A DNA stretch of 64,000 nucleotides from assembly GCA_035502995.1 (NCBI GenBank), contig DATJTW010000023.1, positions 62,001 to 126,000 on the forward strand. Direction: 5' to 3'. The stretch's first letter is position 1. Each line of letters begins with the position of its first letter. Under the pieces are notes generated by a model. It made no database searches. It was not told where the DNA came from and saw only the letters and a program-made list of their open reading frames with translations. Below, one piece after another: positions 16,882-24,927 of the stretch. The stretch comes from CADEED01 sp035502995 (GTDB lineage: Bacteria; Pseudomonadota; Gammaproteobacteria; Steroidobacterales; Steroidobacteraceae). Both the position numbers and the translations under genes were made by a program.

Positions 16882-17304
16882 GTGTCCGACGGTTTCTGGT
16901 TCCGCTCGACCCTGTTCGAGATCGAGCCCGGCGAAGACGGCGAGATCAACCCGGGCATCTACGGCCGCCAGCTCGCGAGCTGGTTGCGGCACAAACTACT
17001 GGCCGCGGGGTACGACATCGAAGACGTCATCAACGAGGACTGGGGCCGCTGCCTGATGTGCCAGCGTTCTCCGTTCGCGTTGTGGGTGGGCGTCGGCAGC
17101 GTCGGTGACGGGGACGCCGACACCGGCGCCGCGCCGCCCGCGGACGAGATCGTCTGGCACTGCTTCGCGGTCACCGAGGGTGGCCTGAGGATGCGTTTCT
17201 TCGGTCGCAAGAGCGAGATCGACACGGCGCGCGAGGCACTGGACGCGGCGTTGAAATCCATCCTGCTCGCCGAGCCGCGGATCCTGATCGTCCCGGAACC
17301 CTGA
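16882..17304 (+). CDS. Conserved hypothetical protein
   Basis: A 140-residue soluble protein that I do not recognise as a named family. It reads FWFRSTLFEIEPGEDGEINPGIYGRQLASWLRHKLLAAGYDIEDVINEDWGRCLMCQR and later IVWHCFAVTEGGLRMRFFGRKSEIDTAREALDAALKSIL, an alpha/beta pattern. The N-terminal part resembles small proteins in which a metal-free CxxC sits after a DWG motif. There are two GTG start options, 16879 and 16882; I chose 16882 because GAGGGG lies at a better distance. The gene follows the hydrolase by 14 bp on the same strand and could be cotranscribed with it. Confidence 0.65.
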   Translation: MSDGFWFRSTLFEIEPGEDGEINPGIYGRQLASWLRHKLLAAGYDIEDVINEDWGRCLMCQRSPFALWVGVGSVGDGDADTGAAPPADEIVWHCFAVTEGGLRMRFFGRKSEIDTAREALDAALKSILLAEPRILIVPEP

Positions 17305-17467
17305 TCCGCGCCGTGACGCAGTAGATAGGCCGCTGCGCCTTTCCCTTACGCGCCCCCGGGCAGGGTGGCGTTTCCGTTCCATAATCGCCTGACAATAATC
17401 CGCGCGGCGGCGCCGAGCGGAAGATCGGTCACGGACGGCGGCAATGCCGCGCCGCTAAGCTGGCCGC

Positions 17468-17824
17468 ATGAAAAATGTCAGCTCCGCCCAGTCCACCCCG
17501 CCGCCGCGACAGGTCCCGCAGCAGGTGCAGCGCCACGAACGCGCCGAGCGTCCCGAGCGCGTCGAACGCACCGAGCGGAACGTCGAGAAGCAGGCGGTCA
17601 CCGTCACGCGCTCCACGACGGAGTCGCATCACTCGGTCGAGTCCCGCGGCCGGCAGGAAGCGGTGCTCGATTCGGAGCACAAGCTGCTGTACATGCGGAA
17701 CGCGGCGCGGGTTCATGAGGATTCCAACGAGGTGTCGCGGACGCTGACGTATACGCAGCAGGCGGCGCACGTGACGACGTCGGTGAATGATGGGGCGCAG
17801 CCGTTGCTGGACGTGCGCGTCTAG
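17468..17824 (+). CDS. Short polar hypothetical protein
   Basis: A 118-residue protein without signal peptide or membrane segment, rich in Arg, Glu, Gln, Thr and Val. The first 50 residues are low complexity (PPRQVPQQVQRHERAERPERVERTER), and the second half has a regular pattern (EAVLDSEHKLLYMRNAARVHEDSNEVSRTLTYTQQAAHV). I know no family. The coding case rests on an uninterrupted frame with GC-rich third positions and a start 6 bases after a weak purine run. It could be a spurious frame. Confidence 0.4.
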   Translation: MKNVSSAQSTPPPRQVPQQVQRHERAERPERVERTERNVEKQAVTVTRSTTESHHSVESRGRQEAVLDSEHKLLYMRNAARVHEDSNEVSRTLTYTQQAAHVTTSVNDGAQPLLDVRV

Positions 17825-17889
17825 CCTGAAAAGCAGGGTCGGCGGGGTCCGTTGGACTCCGCCCGCGGATCGCGTGAAGATGCCGCCCC

Positions 17890-18861
17890 ATGACCCTCAC
17901 CGAGCTCCGCTACATCGTCGCGCTGGCCCAGGAGCAGCATTTCGGCCGTGCCGCCGAACGTTGCCACGTCAGCCAGCCGACGCTGTCGATCGCGGTCAAG
18001 AAGCTCGAGGACGAGCTCGGCGTCCTGTTCGAACGCGGCAAACAGAAGATCCTGCCGACGCCGCTGGGCGAGAAGATCGTCGCCATGGCGTCGCGCGTGC
18101 TCGAGCAGGCGGCCGCCATCAAGGACGTCGCCGAAGCCGACAAGGACCAGCTCGAAGGCCCGATCGCGCTCGGCACGCTGCCGACCATCGGTCCCTATCT
18201 GCTGCCGCAGTTCATCCCGCTGCTGCAGGAGACGAGCCGCAAGCTCTCGCTGTACGTCGAGGAAGGCACCACCACCGAGCTCGCCAACAAGCTGCGCAAC
18301 GGCGACCTCGACGCGCTCCTCATCACGCAGCCGTTCGCCGAATCCGACGTCGTCACGCAGCCGCTGTTCGACGAACCGTTCATGCTGCTGATGCCGGCGG
18401 ATCACAGGCTGGCCAGCCGCGCCCAGATCGCCGCCACCGACCTCGACCCGAACGAGCTGCTGTTGTTAGGCGAGGGCGCCGCGCTGCGCGAGCAGATCCT
18501 CGCCGCGTTCCCGCATCTCGATCCGAGCCGCGAATCCGGCGCCGGCGTGCGCACGTTCACGCAGGGCGCGACGCTCGAGACGCTGCGCCATATGGTCGCC
18601 TCGCGGCTCGGCATCACGATCCTGCCGCAGAGCGCCGCCGAGGCACCGCTGTACGCGCCGAACCTGCTGATCACCCGGCCGTTCGCGCCGCCGGTGCCGA
18701 AACGCAGCCTGGCGCTGGCCTGGCGCGTGAGCTTCCCGCGACATAAGGCGATCGACCTGCTGCGCAAGGCGATCCAGGCGAGCAGCTCGGCGTACTGGAA
18801 CTACAATACCGCCCGCACGCCGGATGCCCCGGGTGTCATGGTGGAGAACCAGAACTGGTGA
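17890..18861 (+). CDS. LysR-type regulator, OxyR-like but lacking redox cysteines
   Basis: A 323-residue LysR-family regulator. The N-terminal winged helix (LTELRYIVALAQEQHFGRAAERCHVSQPTLSIAVKKLEDELG) and the inducer domain (LGTLPTIGPYLLPQFIPLL, GATLETLRHMVASRLGITILP) are closest to OxyR. The OxyR peroxide switch GHCLRDQAMGFC corresponds here to GAALREQILAAF, so Cys199 is Ala198 and Cys208 is Phe207. The only cysteine is Cys25 in the DNA-binding helix. Hydrogen peroxide sensing by disulfide is therefore excluded; a small ligand is likely. Its stop overlaps the GTG start of the first halogenase as GTGA, so it is cotranslated with that gene, an unusual arrangement for LysR regulators. Confidence 0.88.
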   Translation: MTLTELRYIVALAQEQHFGRAAERCHVSQPTLSIAVKKLEDELGVLFERGKQKILPTPLGEKIVAMASRVLEQAAAIKDVAEADKDQLEGPIALGTLPTIGPYLLPQFIPLLQETSRKLSLYVEEGTTTELANKLRNGDLDALLITQPFAESDVVTQPLFDEPFMLLMPADHRLASRAQIAATDLDPNELLLLGEGAALREQILAAFPHLDPSRESGAGVRTFTQGATLETLRHMVASRLGITILPQSAAEAPLYAPNLLITRPFAPPVPKRSLALAWRVSFPRHKAIDLLRKAIQASSSAYWNYNTARTPDAPGVMVENQNW

Positions 18862-20351
18862 CGAAACCCATCTCGCGCATCGCGATCATCGGCGGCGGCA
18901 CGTCGGGCTGGCTCGCGGCCGCGATGTTGTGCCAGCACCTGAAGCGCGAGATCACGGAGATCGAGCTGATCGAGAGCGAGGAGCTCGGCACGATCGGCGT
19001 CGGTGAATCGACGGTGCCGCCGTTCGTGGGGTTGATCCACCGGCTCGGCATCGACGAGAACGAATTCCTGCGCGCGACGGACGGCACGTACAAGTTAGGC
19101 ATCAAGTTCGTCGGCTGGCACGAGCGCAACGACTCGTATTTCCACCCGTTCGGCGTCATCGGCAAGCCGATCGGCAGCCACGACTTCTACCAGTGCTGGC
19201 TGAAGGCGCGTTCGCAGGGCGACACGTCGGAGCTGCAGGATTTCTCGCCGTGCACGGTGATGGCGGAGCAGGGGCGGTTCTTCCACCCGGCGAAGGCGCG
19301 CAACACGCCGGTGGGCGGGGCCAACTACGCGCTGCACGTCGACGCGTTGCTGGTGGCGAAGTACCTGCGCGGTTATTCCGAGGCGCGCGGGCTGAAGCGC
19401 ACCGAGGGCAAGGTCGTCTCGGTGCGGCAGCGCGAGAACGGATTCATCGACAGCGTGACGCTCGAGAACGGCCGCGAGATCCACGCGGACTTCTTCATCG
19501 ACTGCACGGGCTTCAAGGCGCTGCTGATCGGCCACACGCTCGGCGTCGAGAGCCACGACTGGTCGAACTATCTACCCTGCGATCGCGCCGTCGCCTGCAA
19601 GACGGAGAACGCCGGCGCACTGACGCCGTACACGCGCGCGGCGGCACAGGCGGCGGGCTGGACGTGGCGCATCCCGCTGCAGAAACGCGTCGGCAACGGC
19701 TACGTGTATTCGAGCCAGTTCGCCAGCGACGCGACGGCGAAGGCGACGCTGCTGCGCTCGCTCGACGCGGCCGTGCTCGACGAGCCGCGCGTCATCCCGT
19801 ACACCACGGGACATCGCAAGCAGTTCTGGAAGTCGAACTGCCTGTCGCTGGGTTTGTCATCCGGGTTCATCGAGCCGCTCGAGGCGACGTCGATCCACCT
19901 GATCGCGCGCGGCATGGATTTCTTCCTGCGCTACTTCCCGGACCGCGACTGCGATGCGGCGCTGGTGCGCGAGTACAACCGGCGCATGACGGCGGATTTC
20001 GAAGAGGTGCGCGACTTCATCGTGCTGCACTACTCGGCGACGCGTCGCGACGACACGCCGTTCTGGCAGCACTGCCGCAATCTGCCGCTGCCGGACACGC
20101 TGCGGGAACGCATCGAGCTGTTCAAGGCGCACGGCGCGATGCGCGAGGGCGTCGACGAGCTGTTCCGCGCGTCGAGCTGGCAGTCGGTGTTCGAAGGCAT
20201 GGGCATCCGGCCCGCGAGCCCGAATCCGCGCGTGGAGAATCTCGACTACGCGCAGATCGAGCAGACGCTGCGGAACGCGAAGGCGGCGATCGCCGGCATG
20301 GTCGAACATCTGCCGACGCACGAGCAGTTCCTGAGGACGCAGACGGCGTAA
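18858..20351 (+). CDS. Flavin-dependent halogenase (tryptophan halogenase family), paralog 1
   Basis: A 497-residue FAD-dependent halogenase of the PrnA/RebH family: FADH2 and O2 make hypohalous acid, which is delivered to an aromatic substrate through a conserved Lys. Visible are the FAD motif IGGGTSGWLAAAML, ESEELGTIGVGESTVPPF, catalytic Lys79 (GTYKLGIKFVGW; same number as in PrnA), DCTGFKALL, and the halogenase signature WTWRIP (residues 268-273) that blocks monooxygenase activity. Glu339 lies in GFIEPLEATS. The substrate is unknown; many proteins of this family in gammaproteobacteria act on unknown metabolites. The GTG start overlaps the regulator stop. It is more distant from paralogs 2 and 3 than those are from each other. 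Confidence 0.9.
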   Translation: MTKPISRIAIIGGGTSGWLAAAMLCQHLKREITEIELIESEELGTIGVGESTVPPFVGLIHRLGIDENEFLRATDGTYKLGIKFVGWHERNDSYFHPFGVIGKPIGSHDFYQCWLKARSQGDTSELQDFSPCTVMAEQGRFFHPAKARNTPVGGANYALHVDALLVAKYLRGYSEARGLKRTEGKVVSVRQRENGFIDSVTLENGREIHADFFIDCTGFKALLIGHTLGVESHDWSNYLPCDRAVACKTENAGALTPYTRAAAQAAGWTWRIPLQKRVGNGYVYSSQFASDATAKATLLRSLDAAVLDEPRVIPYTTGHRKQFWKSNCLSLGLSSGFIEPLEATSIHLIARGMDFFLRYFPDRDCDAALVREYNRRMTADFEEVRDFIVLHYSATRRDDTPFWQHCRNLPLPDTLRERIELFKAHGAMREGVDELFRASSWQSVFEGMGIRPASPNPRVENLDYAQIEQTLRNAKAAIAGMVEHLPTHEQFLRTQTA

Positions 20352-20391
20352 TTGGGGACGTACCCTATTTTCTTGTAACAAAGCGCGGGCG
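20352..20391 (+). repeat. REP-like element, diverged copy C
   Basis: Directly after the TAA of halogenase 1, ttggggacgtaccctatttt is followed by cttgtaacaaag. The order GGGGAC, pyrimidine-rich ATTT, GTAAC/AGCAA, AAAG follows copies A (10724) and B (48294) but with many changes. It lies in the 96-bp gap before halogenase 2. Confidence 0.45.
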
Positions 20392-20447
20392 GGTCGGGTT
20401 CCGGTCATCGCCAACTTCGCTATCATCCGCCGCGAAGGGGAACCACG

Positions 20448-21968
20448 ATGAACAACACCGAATCCGCGCCCCGCGCGGTCAAGAAGGTCGTCATTGCCGG
20501 CGGCGGCACCGCGGGCTGGGTCGCGGCCATGGCGCTGTCGAAGTACTTCGGCACCGTGCTCGACATCACGCTGATCGAGTCCGAGGAGATCGGTACCATC
20601 GGTGTCGGCGAATCCACCGTGCCGCCCATCGTCGGCTTCCATCGCGTGATGGGCATCGACGAGCGCGACTTCATGCACAAGTGCGCGGCCACGTTCAAGG
20701 TCGCGATCTGGTTCGAGAACTGGGGCAAGGTCGGCGACTGGTACCTGCATCCGTTCGGCCGCTACGGCCAGTCGTCGCAGATGATCGAGTTCTACCACTT
20801 CTGGCTGCACGCGCGTTCGCTCGGCCTCAAGGTGCCGATCGGCGAGTACTGCTACGAGTGGCTGGCCGCCGTCAAGAACCGCTTCGCGCTGCGCGAGAAC
20901 CCGCGCATCAACTACGCCTATCACTTCGACGCCGCGTTGTACGCTCGTTACCTGCGCGGCCTCTCCGAGAAACGCGGCGTGAAACGCGTCGAGGGGAAGA
21001 TCAAGACCGTGCGCGTGCGCGATGGCCACGGCGACGTCTCCGCGCTGGAGCTCGAGAGCGGGCAGATCATCGAGGGCGACCTCTTCATCGACTGCACCGG
21101 CTTCCGCGGCCTGCTCACCGAAGGCGCGCTGCAGACGGGTTACGAAGACTGGTCGCACTGGCTGCCCTGCGACAGCGCCGTCGCGTTCCAGACGCGCGTC
21201 GACAAACCGGCCGCGCCTTACACGGCGTGTTACGCGCACACCGCGGGCTGGCGCTGGAACATCCCCGTGCAGCATCGCGTCGGCAACGGCGTGGTGTTCT
21301 GCAGCCAGTACATGTCGGCCGATGAAGCGCGGGCGTTGCTGCTGAAGGATTCGGGCGGCACGCCGGTGAAGGACCCGTGGCTGGTGAAGATCAAGGCCGG
21401 GCGGCGGCTGAAGGCGTGGAACAAGAACGTCGTGGCGTTCGGCTTGTCGTCGGGGTTCATCGAGCCGCTCGAGTCGACCAGCATCCACACGATCACGACC
21501 GCGGCGATGCGCCTGGTGAACCTGTTCCCGTTCAACGGCGTGAACGACGCGCTGCGCGACCAGTACAACGAGCTCGCCAAGTACGAATTCGAACGAATCC
21601 GCGATTTCGTCGTGATGCACTACCACTACAACCAGCGCGAGGATGCGCCGTTCTGGAAGATGTGCCGCGAGATGGAGATCCCGGAGTCGCTGCGCACGCG
21701 CGTCGAGCTGTTCCGCCAGGGCGGGCACGCGTATTCGAAGGACAACGAGCTGATGACGGTGGACTCGTGGGTGTCCGTGGCGATGGGCCAGCACATCGAG
21801 CCGCAGACGTACAACCGCTTCGCGAGCGTGGGAGACGGCGAGCTGCGCGACTTCCTGACGAAGCATCGCGCGCAGGTCGCGTCGATCGTCAACGCGTTGC
21901 CGGCGCACGCGGATTTCGTGAAGCAGTATTGCGGGGCGGATGAGAGCGCGTGGAACGTGGGCAGGTAG
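20448..21968 (+). CDS. Flavin-dependent halogenase, paralog 2
   Basis: A 506-residue halogenase of the tryptophan halogenase family. The FAD motif IAGGGTAGWVAAMAL, ESEEIGTIGVGESTVPPI, catalytic Lys84 (AATFKVAIWFENW), DCTGFRGLL and the WRWNIP signature (residues 268-273) are intact, as is the C-terminal GFIEPLESTSIH segment. It shares long blocks with paralog 3, such as ENPRINYAYHFDAALYAR and YTACYAHTAGWRWNIPVQH, which shows a local duplication. GAAGGGGAA precedes ATG 20448. The CPA2 antiporter starts 3 bases after its stop, so the two form one unit. The substrate is unknown. Confidence 0.9.
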   Translation: MNNTESAPRAVKKVVIAGGGTAGWVAAMALSKYFGTVLDITLIESEEIGTIGVGESTVPPIVGFHRVMGIDERDFMHKCAATFKVAIWFENWGKVGDWYLHPFGRYGQSSQMIEFYHFWLHARSLGLKVPIGEYCYEWLAAVKNRFALRENPRINYAYHFDAALYARYLRGLSEKRGVKRVEGKIKTVRVRDGHGDVSALELESGQIIEGDLFIDCTGFRGLLTEGALQTGYEDWSHWLPCDSAVAFQTRVDKPAAPYTACYAHTAGWRWNIPVQHRVGNGVVFCSQYMSADEARALLLKDSGGTPVKDPWLVKIKAGRRLKAWNKNVVAFGLSSGFIEPLESTSIHTITTAAMRLVNLFPFNGVNDALRDQYNELAKYEFERIRDFVVMHYHYNQREDAPFWKMCREMEIPESLRTRVELFRQGGHAYSKDNELMTVDSWVSVAMGQHIEPQTYNRFASVGDGELRDFLTKHRAQVASIVNALPAHADFVKQYCGADESAWNVGR

Positions 21969-21971
21969 GAG

Positions 21972-23243
21972 TTGGCACCAACCCCAACCTTGATCTTCTT
22001 CCTGCAGATGTTCGTCATCCTCGCGGCCTGCCGCCTGTGTGGCTGGCTCGTGCGTCGCGGGTTGCGCCAGCCGCAGGTCATCGGCGAGATGATCGCCGGC
22101 GTGCTGCTCGGCCCGTCGTTGTTAGGCGCCATCGCGCCGCAGGTTCAGCAGTTCCTGTTCCCGCCGGAATCGCGGCCGATGCTCGGCGTCGTCGCGCAGC
22201 TCGGCATCGCCATCTACATGTTCCTCGTCGGCCTCGATTTCCGCAGCGCGGACTTCAAGTCGAACGTGCGCGGCGCCGTCTCCGTCTCGCTGACCGGCAT
22301 CGTCGTGCCGTTCATCGTCGCGATCCTCGCCACGCCGACCCTGCTCGACATCCCCGACCTCTTCACCGCCCACGTCTCGCGCTTCGACGCGACGCTGTTC
22401 CTCGGCGCGGCCATCGCGATCACCGCGTTCCCCGTGCTCGCGCGCATCATCAACGACCGCAATCTGAACGGCACGAGCATCGCCACGCTCGCGCTCGCCG
22501 CCGCGGCGATTGGTGACGCCATCGCGTGGTGCGTCGTGGCCGTCGTGCTTGCGAGCCTCGGCGCGGGCACACGCGTCGCCGTCATCGCGATCGTCGGCGG
22601 CGCCGTCCTCACCGCCGTCCTCATCCTGCTGGGCCCGAAGCTGCTCGCGCCGCTCGGCCGTCTCGCGGAGCGCGAGCACGCGGCGGGTCGCGCGCTGAGC
22701 CCGACCGTCCTCGCGATCGCATTGATGGCCTGCACGTTGTCCGCGTACGTCTCCGACGCCATCGGCCTGCACGCCGTGTTCGGTGCGTTCCTCATCGGCA
22801 CCGCCATGCCGCGCGGCGTGTTCGCCGAACGCCTGCACGAACTGCTCGCGCCGTTCACGCTCGTGTTCCTGCTGCCCGTGTTCTTCACGTTCTCCGGTCT
22901 GAACACGCGACTGACGATGGTCAACACGCCGACACTCGCGTGGATCGCCGTTGGCATCCTCGTCGCTTCCATCTTCGCGAAGTTCGTCGCCTGCTGGGGC
23001 GCTGCCCGCATCTCGGGACAGAGCAACGATCGCGCGCTCGGCATCGGCGCGCTGATGAATGCGCGCGGTCTCACCGAGCTGATCATCATCAACATCGGAT
23101 TGCAGGCCGGGATCATCGGCGTGTCCCTGTTTTCGATCCTCGTGTTGATGGCGATCGTGACGACCCTTATGGCCTCGCCCTTGTTCGAGCTCGTGTACGG
23201 TCGGGTCGCGCGCGTACGGGGAGAAATTCCACCACTCCATTGA
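21972..23243 (+). CDS. CPA2 family cation/proton antiporter, paralog 1
   Basis: A 423-residue integral membrane protein with about 12 hydrophobic segments, of the Kef/NapA (CPA2) type and without a C-terminal RCK/TrkA domain. Typical segments are QPQVIGEMIAGVLLGPSLLG, LGAAIAITAFPVLARIINDR and GLTELIIINIGLQAGII. The ion-binding site reads AAAIGDAIAWCV: Gly181-Asp182, where the second paralog has Asp-Asp. A TTG start at 21972 is the first start possible after an in-frame TAG and directly follows GTAGGAG, so the start is uncertain by a few codons. It is coupled to halogenase 2 and may balance pH or move a cation that goes with halide or product handling; that role is inferred. Confidence 0.87.
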   Translation: MAPTPTLIFFLQMFVILAACRLCGWLVRRGLRQPQVIGEMIAGVLLGPSLLGAIAPQVQQFLFPPESRPMLGVVAQLGIAIYMFLVGLDFRSADFKSNVRGAVSVSLTGIVVPFIVAILATPTLLDIPDLFTAHVSRFDATLFLGAAIAITAFPVLARIINDRNLNGTSIATLALAAAAIGDAIAWCVVAVVLASLGAGTRVAVIAIVGGAVLTAVLILLGPKLLAPLGRLAEREHAAGRALSPTVLAIALMACTLSAYVSDAIGLHAVFGAFLIGTAMPRGVFAERLHELLAPFTLVFLLPVFFTFSGLNTRLTMVNTPTLAWIAVGILVASIFAKFVACWGAARISGQSNDRALGIGALMNARGLTELIIINIGLQAGIIGVSLFSILVLMAIVTTLMASPLFELVYGRVARVRGEIPPLH

Positions 23244-23289
23244 TCAAATTAATGGTGTGCGCGATGCGCGTTGTGGATATAAACGCGCC

Positions 23290-24813
23290 ATGCAAGGAAA
23301 GACGACGCACGCACGAAGCGATGCACCCGGTGCCGTGAAGAAAGTGGTGATCGCCGGCGGCGGCACGGCGGGCTGGATGACGGCCGCGGCGTTGTCGACG
23401 TACTTCGCGGATCTCGTCGAGATCACGCTGGTCGAGTCGGAGGAGATCGGCACCATCGGCGTCGGCGAATCGACGGTGCCGCCGCTGCAGAAATTCCACC
23501 GCGTGCTCGGCATCAGCGAGCGCGAGTTCATGACCGAATGCGCGGCGACGTTCAAGCTCGGCATCTGGTTCGAGAACTGGGGCCATCTCGGCGAGAAGTA
23601 CCTGCATCCCTTCGGCGTGTACGGCCAACCCTCGCTGACCTGCGACTTCCACAACTTCTGGCTGCGCGGCCGCGAGATCGGCCTCGACGAGCCGCTCGGC
23701 GCGTACAACCACGAGTGGTCGGCCGGCATGCAGGGCAAGTTCGCGCTGCACGAGAATCCGCGCATCAACTACGCGTACCACTTCGACGCCGCGCTGTACG
23801 CGCGTTTCCTGCGGCGCATCTGCGAACGGCGCGGCGTGCGCCGCGTGGAAGGGAAGATCCGGCACGTGCGGCTCGCGGCGAACGGCGACGTGCAGGCGCT
23901 CGAGCTCGCCGACGACCGCGTCGTGGAGGGCGACTTCTTCGTCGACTGCACGGGCTTCCGCGGCCTGCTGATCGAGCAGGCGCTGCACACCGGCTACGAG
24001 GACTGGTCCAACTATCTACCCTGCGACAGCGCGGTCGCGTTCCAGACGCGCGTCGACACGCCGCCCGCGCCGTACACCGCCTGCTACGCGCACACGGCCG
24101 GCTGGCGCTGGAACATCCCCGTGCAACATCGCGTCGGCAACGGCGTCGTGTATTGCAGCCGTTACATGTCGGACGACGAGGCGCGGCACCTGCTCGTCAC
24201 GGAGTCCGGCGGCACGCCGGTGAAGGAGCCGTGGCAGATCCGCACGCGCGCCGGACGGCGCAAGAAGGCGTGGAACCGCAACGTCATCGCCATCGGGTTG
24301 TCGAGCGGGTTCGTCGAGCCGCTGGAGTCGACCAGCATCCACATGATCATGTCGGCGGCGAGCCGGCTGCTGCACTTCTTCCCGTTCAGCGGGATGAAGG
24401 CGCCCGTGGTCGAGCACTACAACCGGCTGGCGCGCGCGGAGATCGAGCACATCCGCGATTTCGTCTGCATGCACTATTACCTGACGACGCGCGACGATTC
24501 GCCGTTCTGGCGCTACTGCCGCGCGATGGAGATCCCGGAGTCGCTGCGCCGGCGCATCGATCTCTTCAGGAAGGAAGCGTACGTGTACGTCGAGGACGGC
24601 GACCTGTTCGCGATCGATTCGTGGATCGCGGTGATGATGGGGCAGGGCATCGAGCCCGAGAGTTACCACCATTTCCCGCGCACGAACGACGGCGAGCTGA
24701 CGCGCTATCTCGCGCAGATGCGCGAGCGGGTCGCGAAGGTGGTGGCGCCGCTGCCGGCGCATGCGGATTTCGTGCGCAAATACTGCGGGGCCAGCGAGGC
24801 TGCGTGGGGATAG
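23290..24813 (+). CDS. Flavin-dependent halogenase, paralog 3
   Basis: A 507-residue halogenase. The FAD motif IAGGGTAGWMTAAAL, GTIGVGESTVPPL, catalytic Lys89 (AATFKLGIWFENW), DCTGFRGLL and the WRWNIP signature are intact, so it should be active. It is very similar to paralog 2 over most of its length, with differences concentrated in the loop after GVYGQ and in the C-terminal third, where substrate contacts lie in known halogenases. I chose ATG 23290; the frame is open to a GTG at 23257 but that part looks like leader. There is no clear ribosome site. It is 46 bp after antiporter 1 and 114 bp before antiporter 2. Confidence 0.88.
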   Translation: MQGKTTHARSDAPGAVKKVVIAGGGTAGWMTAAALSTYFADLVEITLVESEEIGTIGVGESTVPPLQKFHRVLGISEREFMTECAATFKLGIWFENWGHLGEKYLHPFGVYGQPSLTCDFHNFWLRGREIGLDEPLGAYNHEWSAGMQGKFALHENPRINYAYHFDAALYARFLRRICERRGVRRVEGKIRHVRLAANGDVQALELADDRVVEGDFFVDCTGFRGLLIEQALHTGYEDWSNYLPCDSAVAFQTRVDTPPAPYTACYAHTAGWRWNIPVQHRVGNGVVYCSRYMSDDEARHLLVTESGGTPVKEPWQIRTRAGRRKKAWNRNVIAIGLSSGFVEPLESTSIHMIMSAASRLLHFFPFSGMKAPVVEHYNRLARAEIEHIRDFVCMHYYLTTRDDSPFWRYCRAMEIPESLRRRIDLFRKEAYVYVEDGDLFAIDSWIAVMMGQGIEPESYHHFPRTNDGELTRYLAQMRERVAKVVAPLPAHADFVRKYCGASEAAWG

Positions 24814-24927
24814 CCTCTCCATAGGCAGAATCAATCAGCCGCCGACTGGCCGTCCACCACCCCCACTGCCTATAACGACACCCACAACGACAAGGACCTC
24901 AACGGTCCGACGATCAACGGGGGTTCC

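Noticed and set aside
17321..17467. Possible small RNA or promoter region with GTAGATAG between two hypotheticals
   Set aside because: No clear -35/-10 pair and no stem-loop with T-run; the octamer is treated as part of a wider count instead.
19857..21908. 683-codon minus-strand frame across halogenases 1 and 2
   Set aside because: It is the complement of conserved halogenase sequence, with the Arg/His/Val-rich composition of shadow frames in GC-rich DNA.
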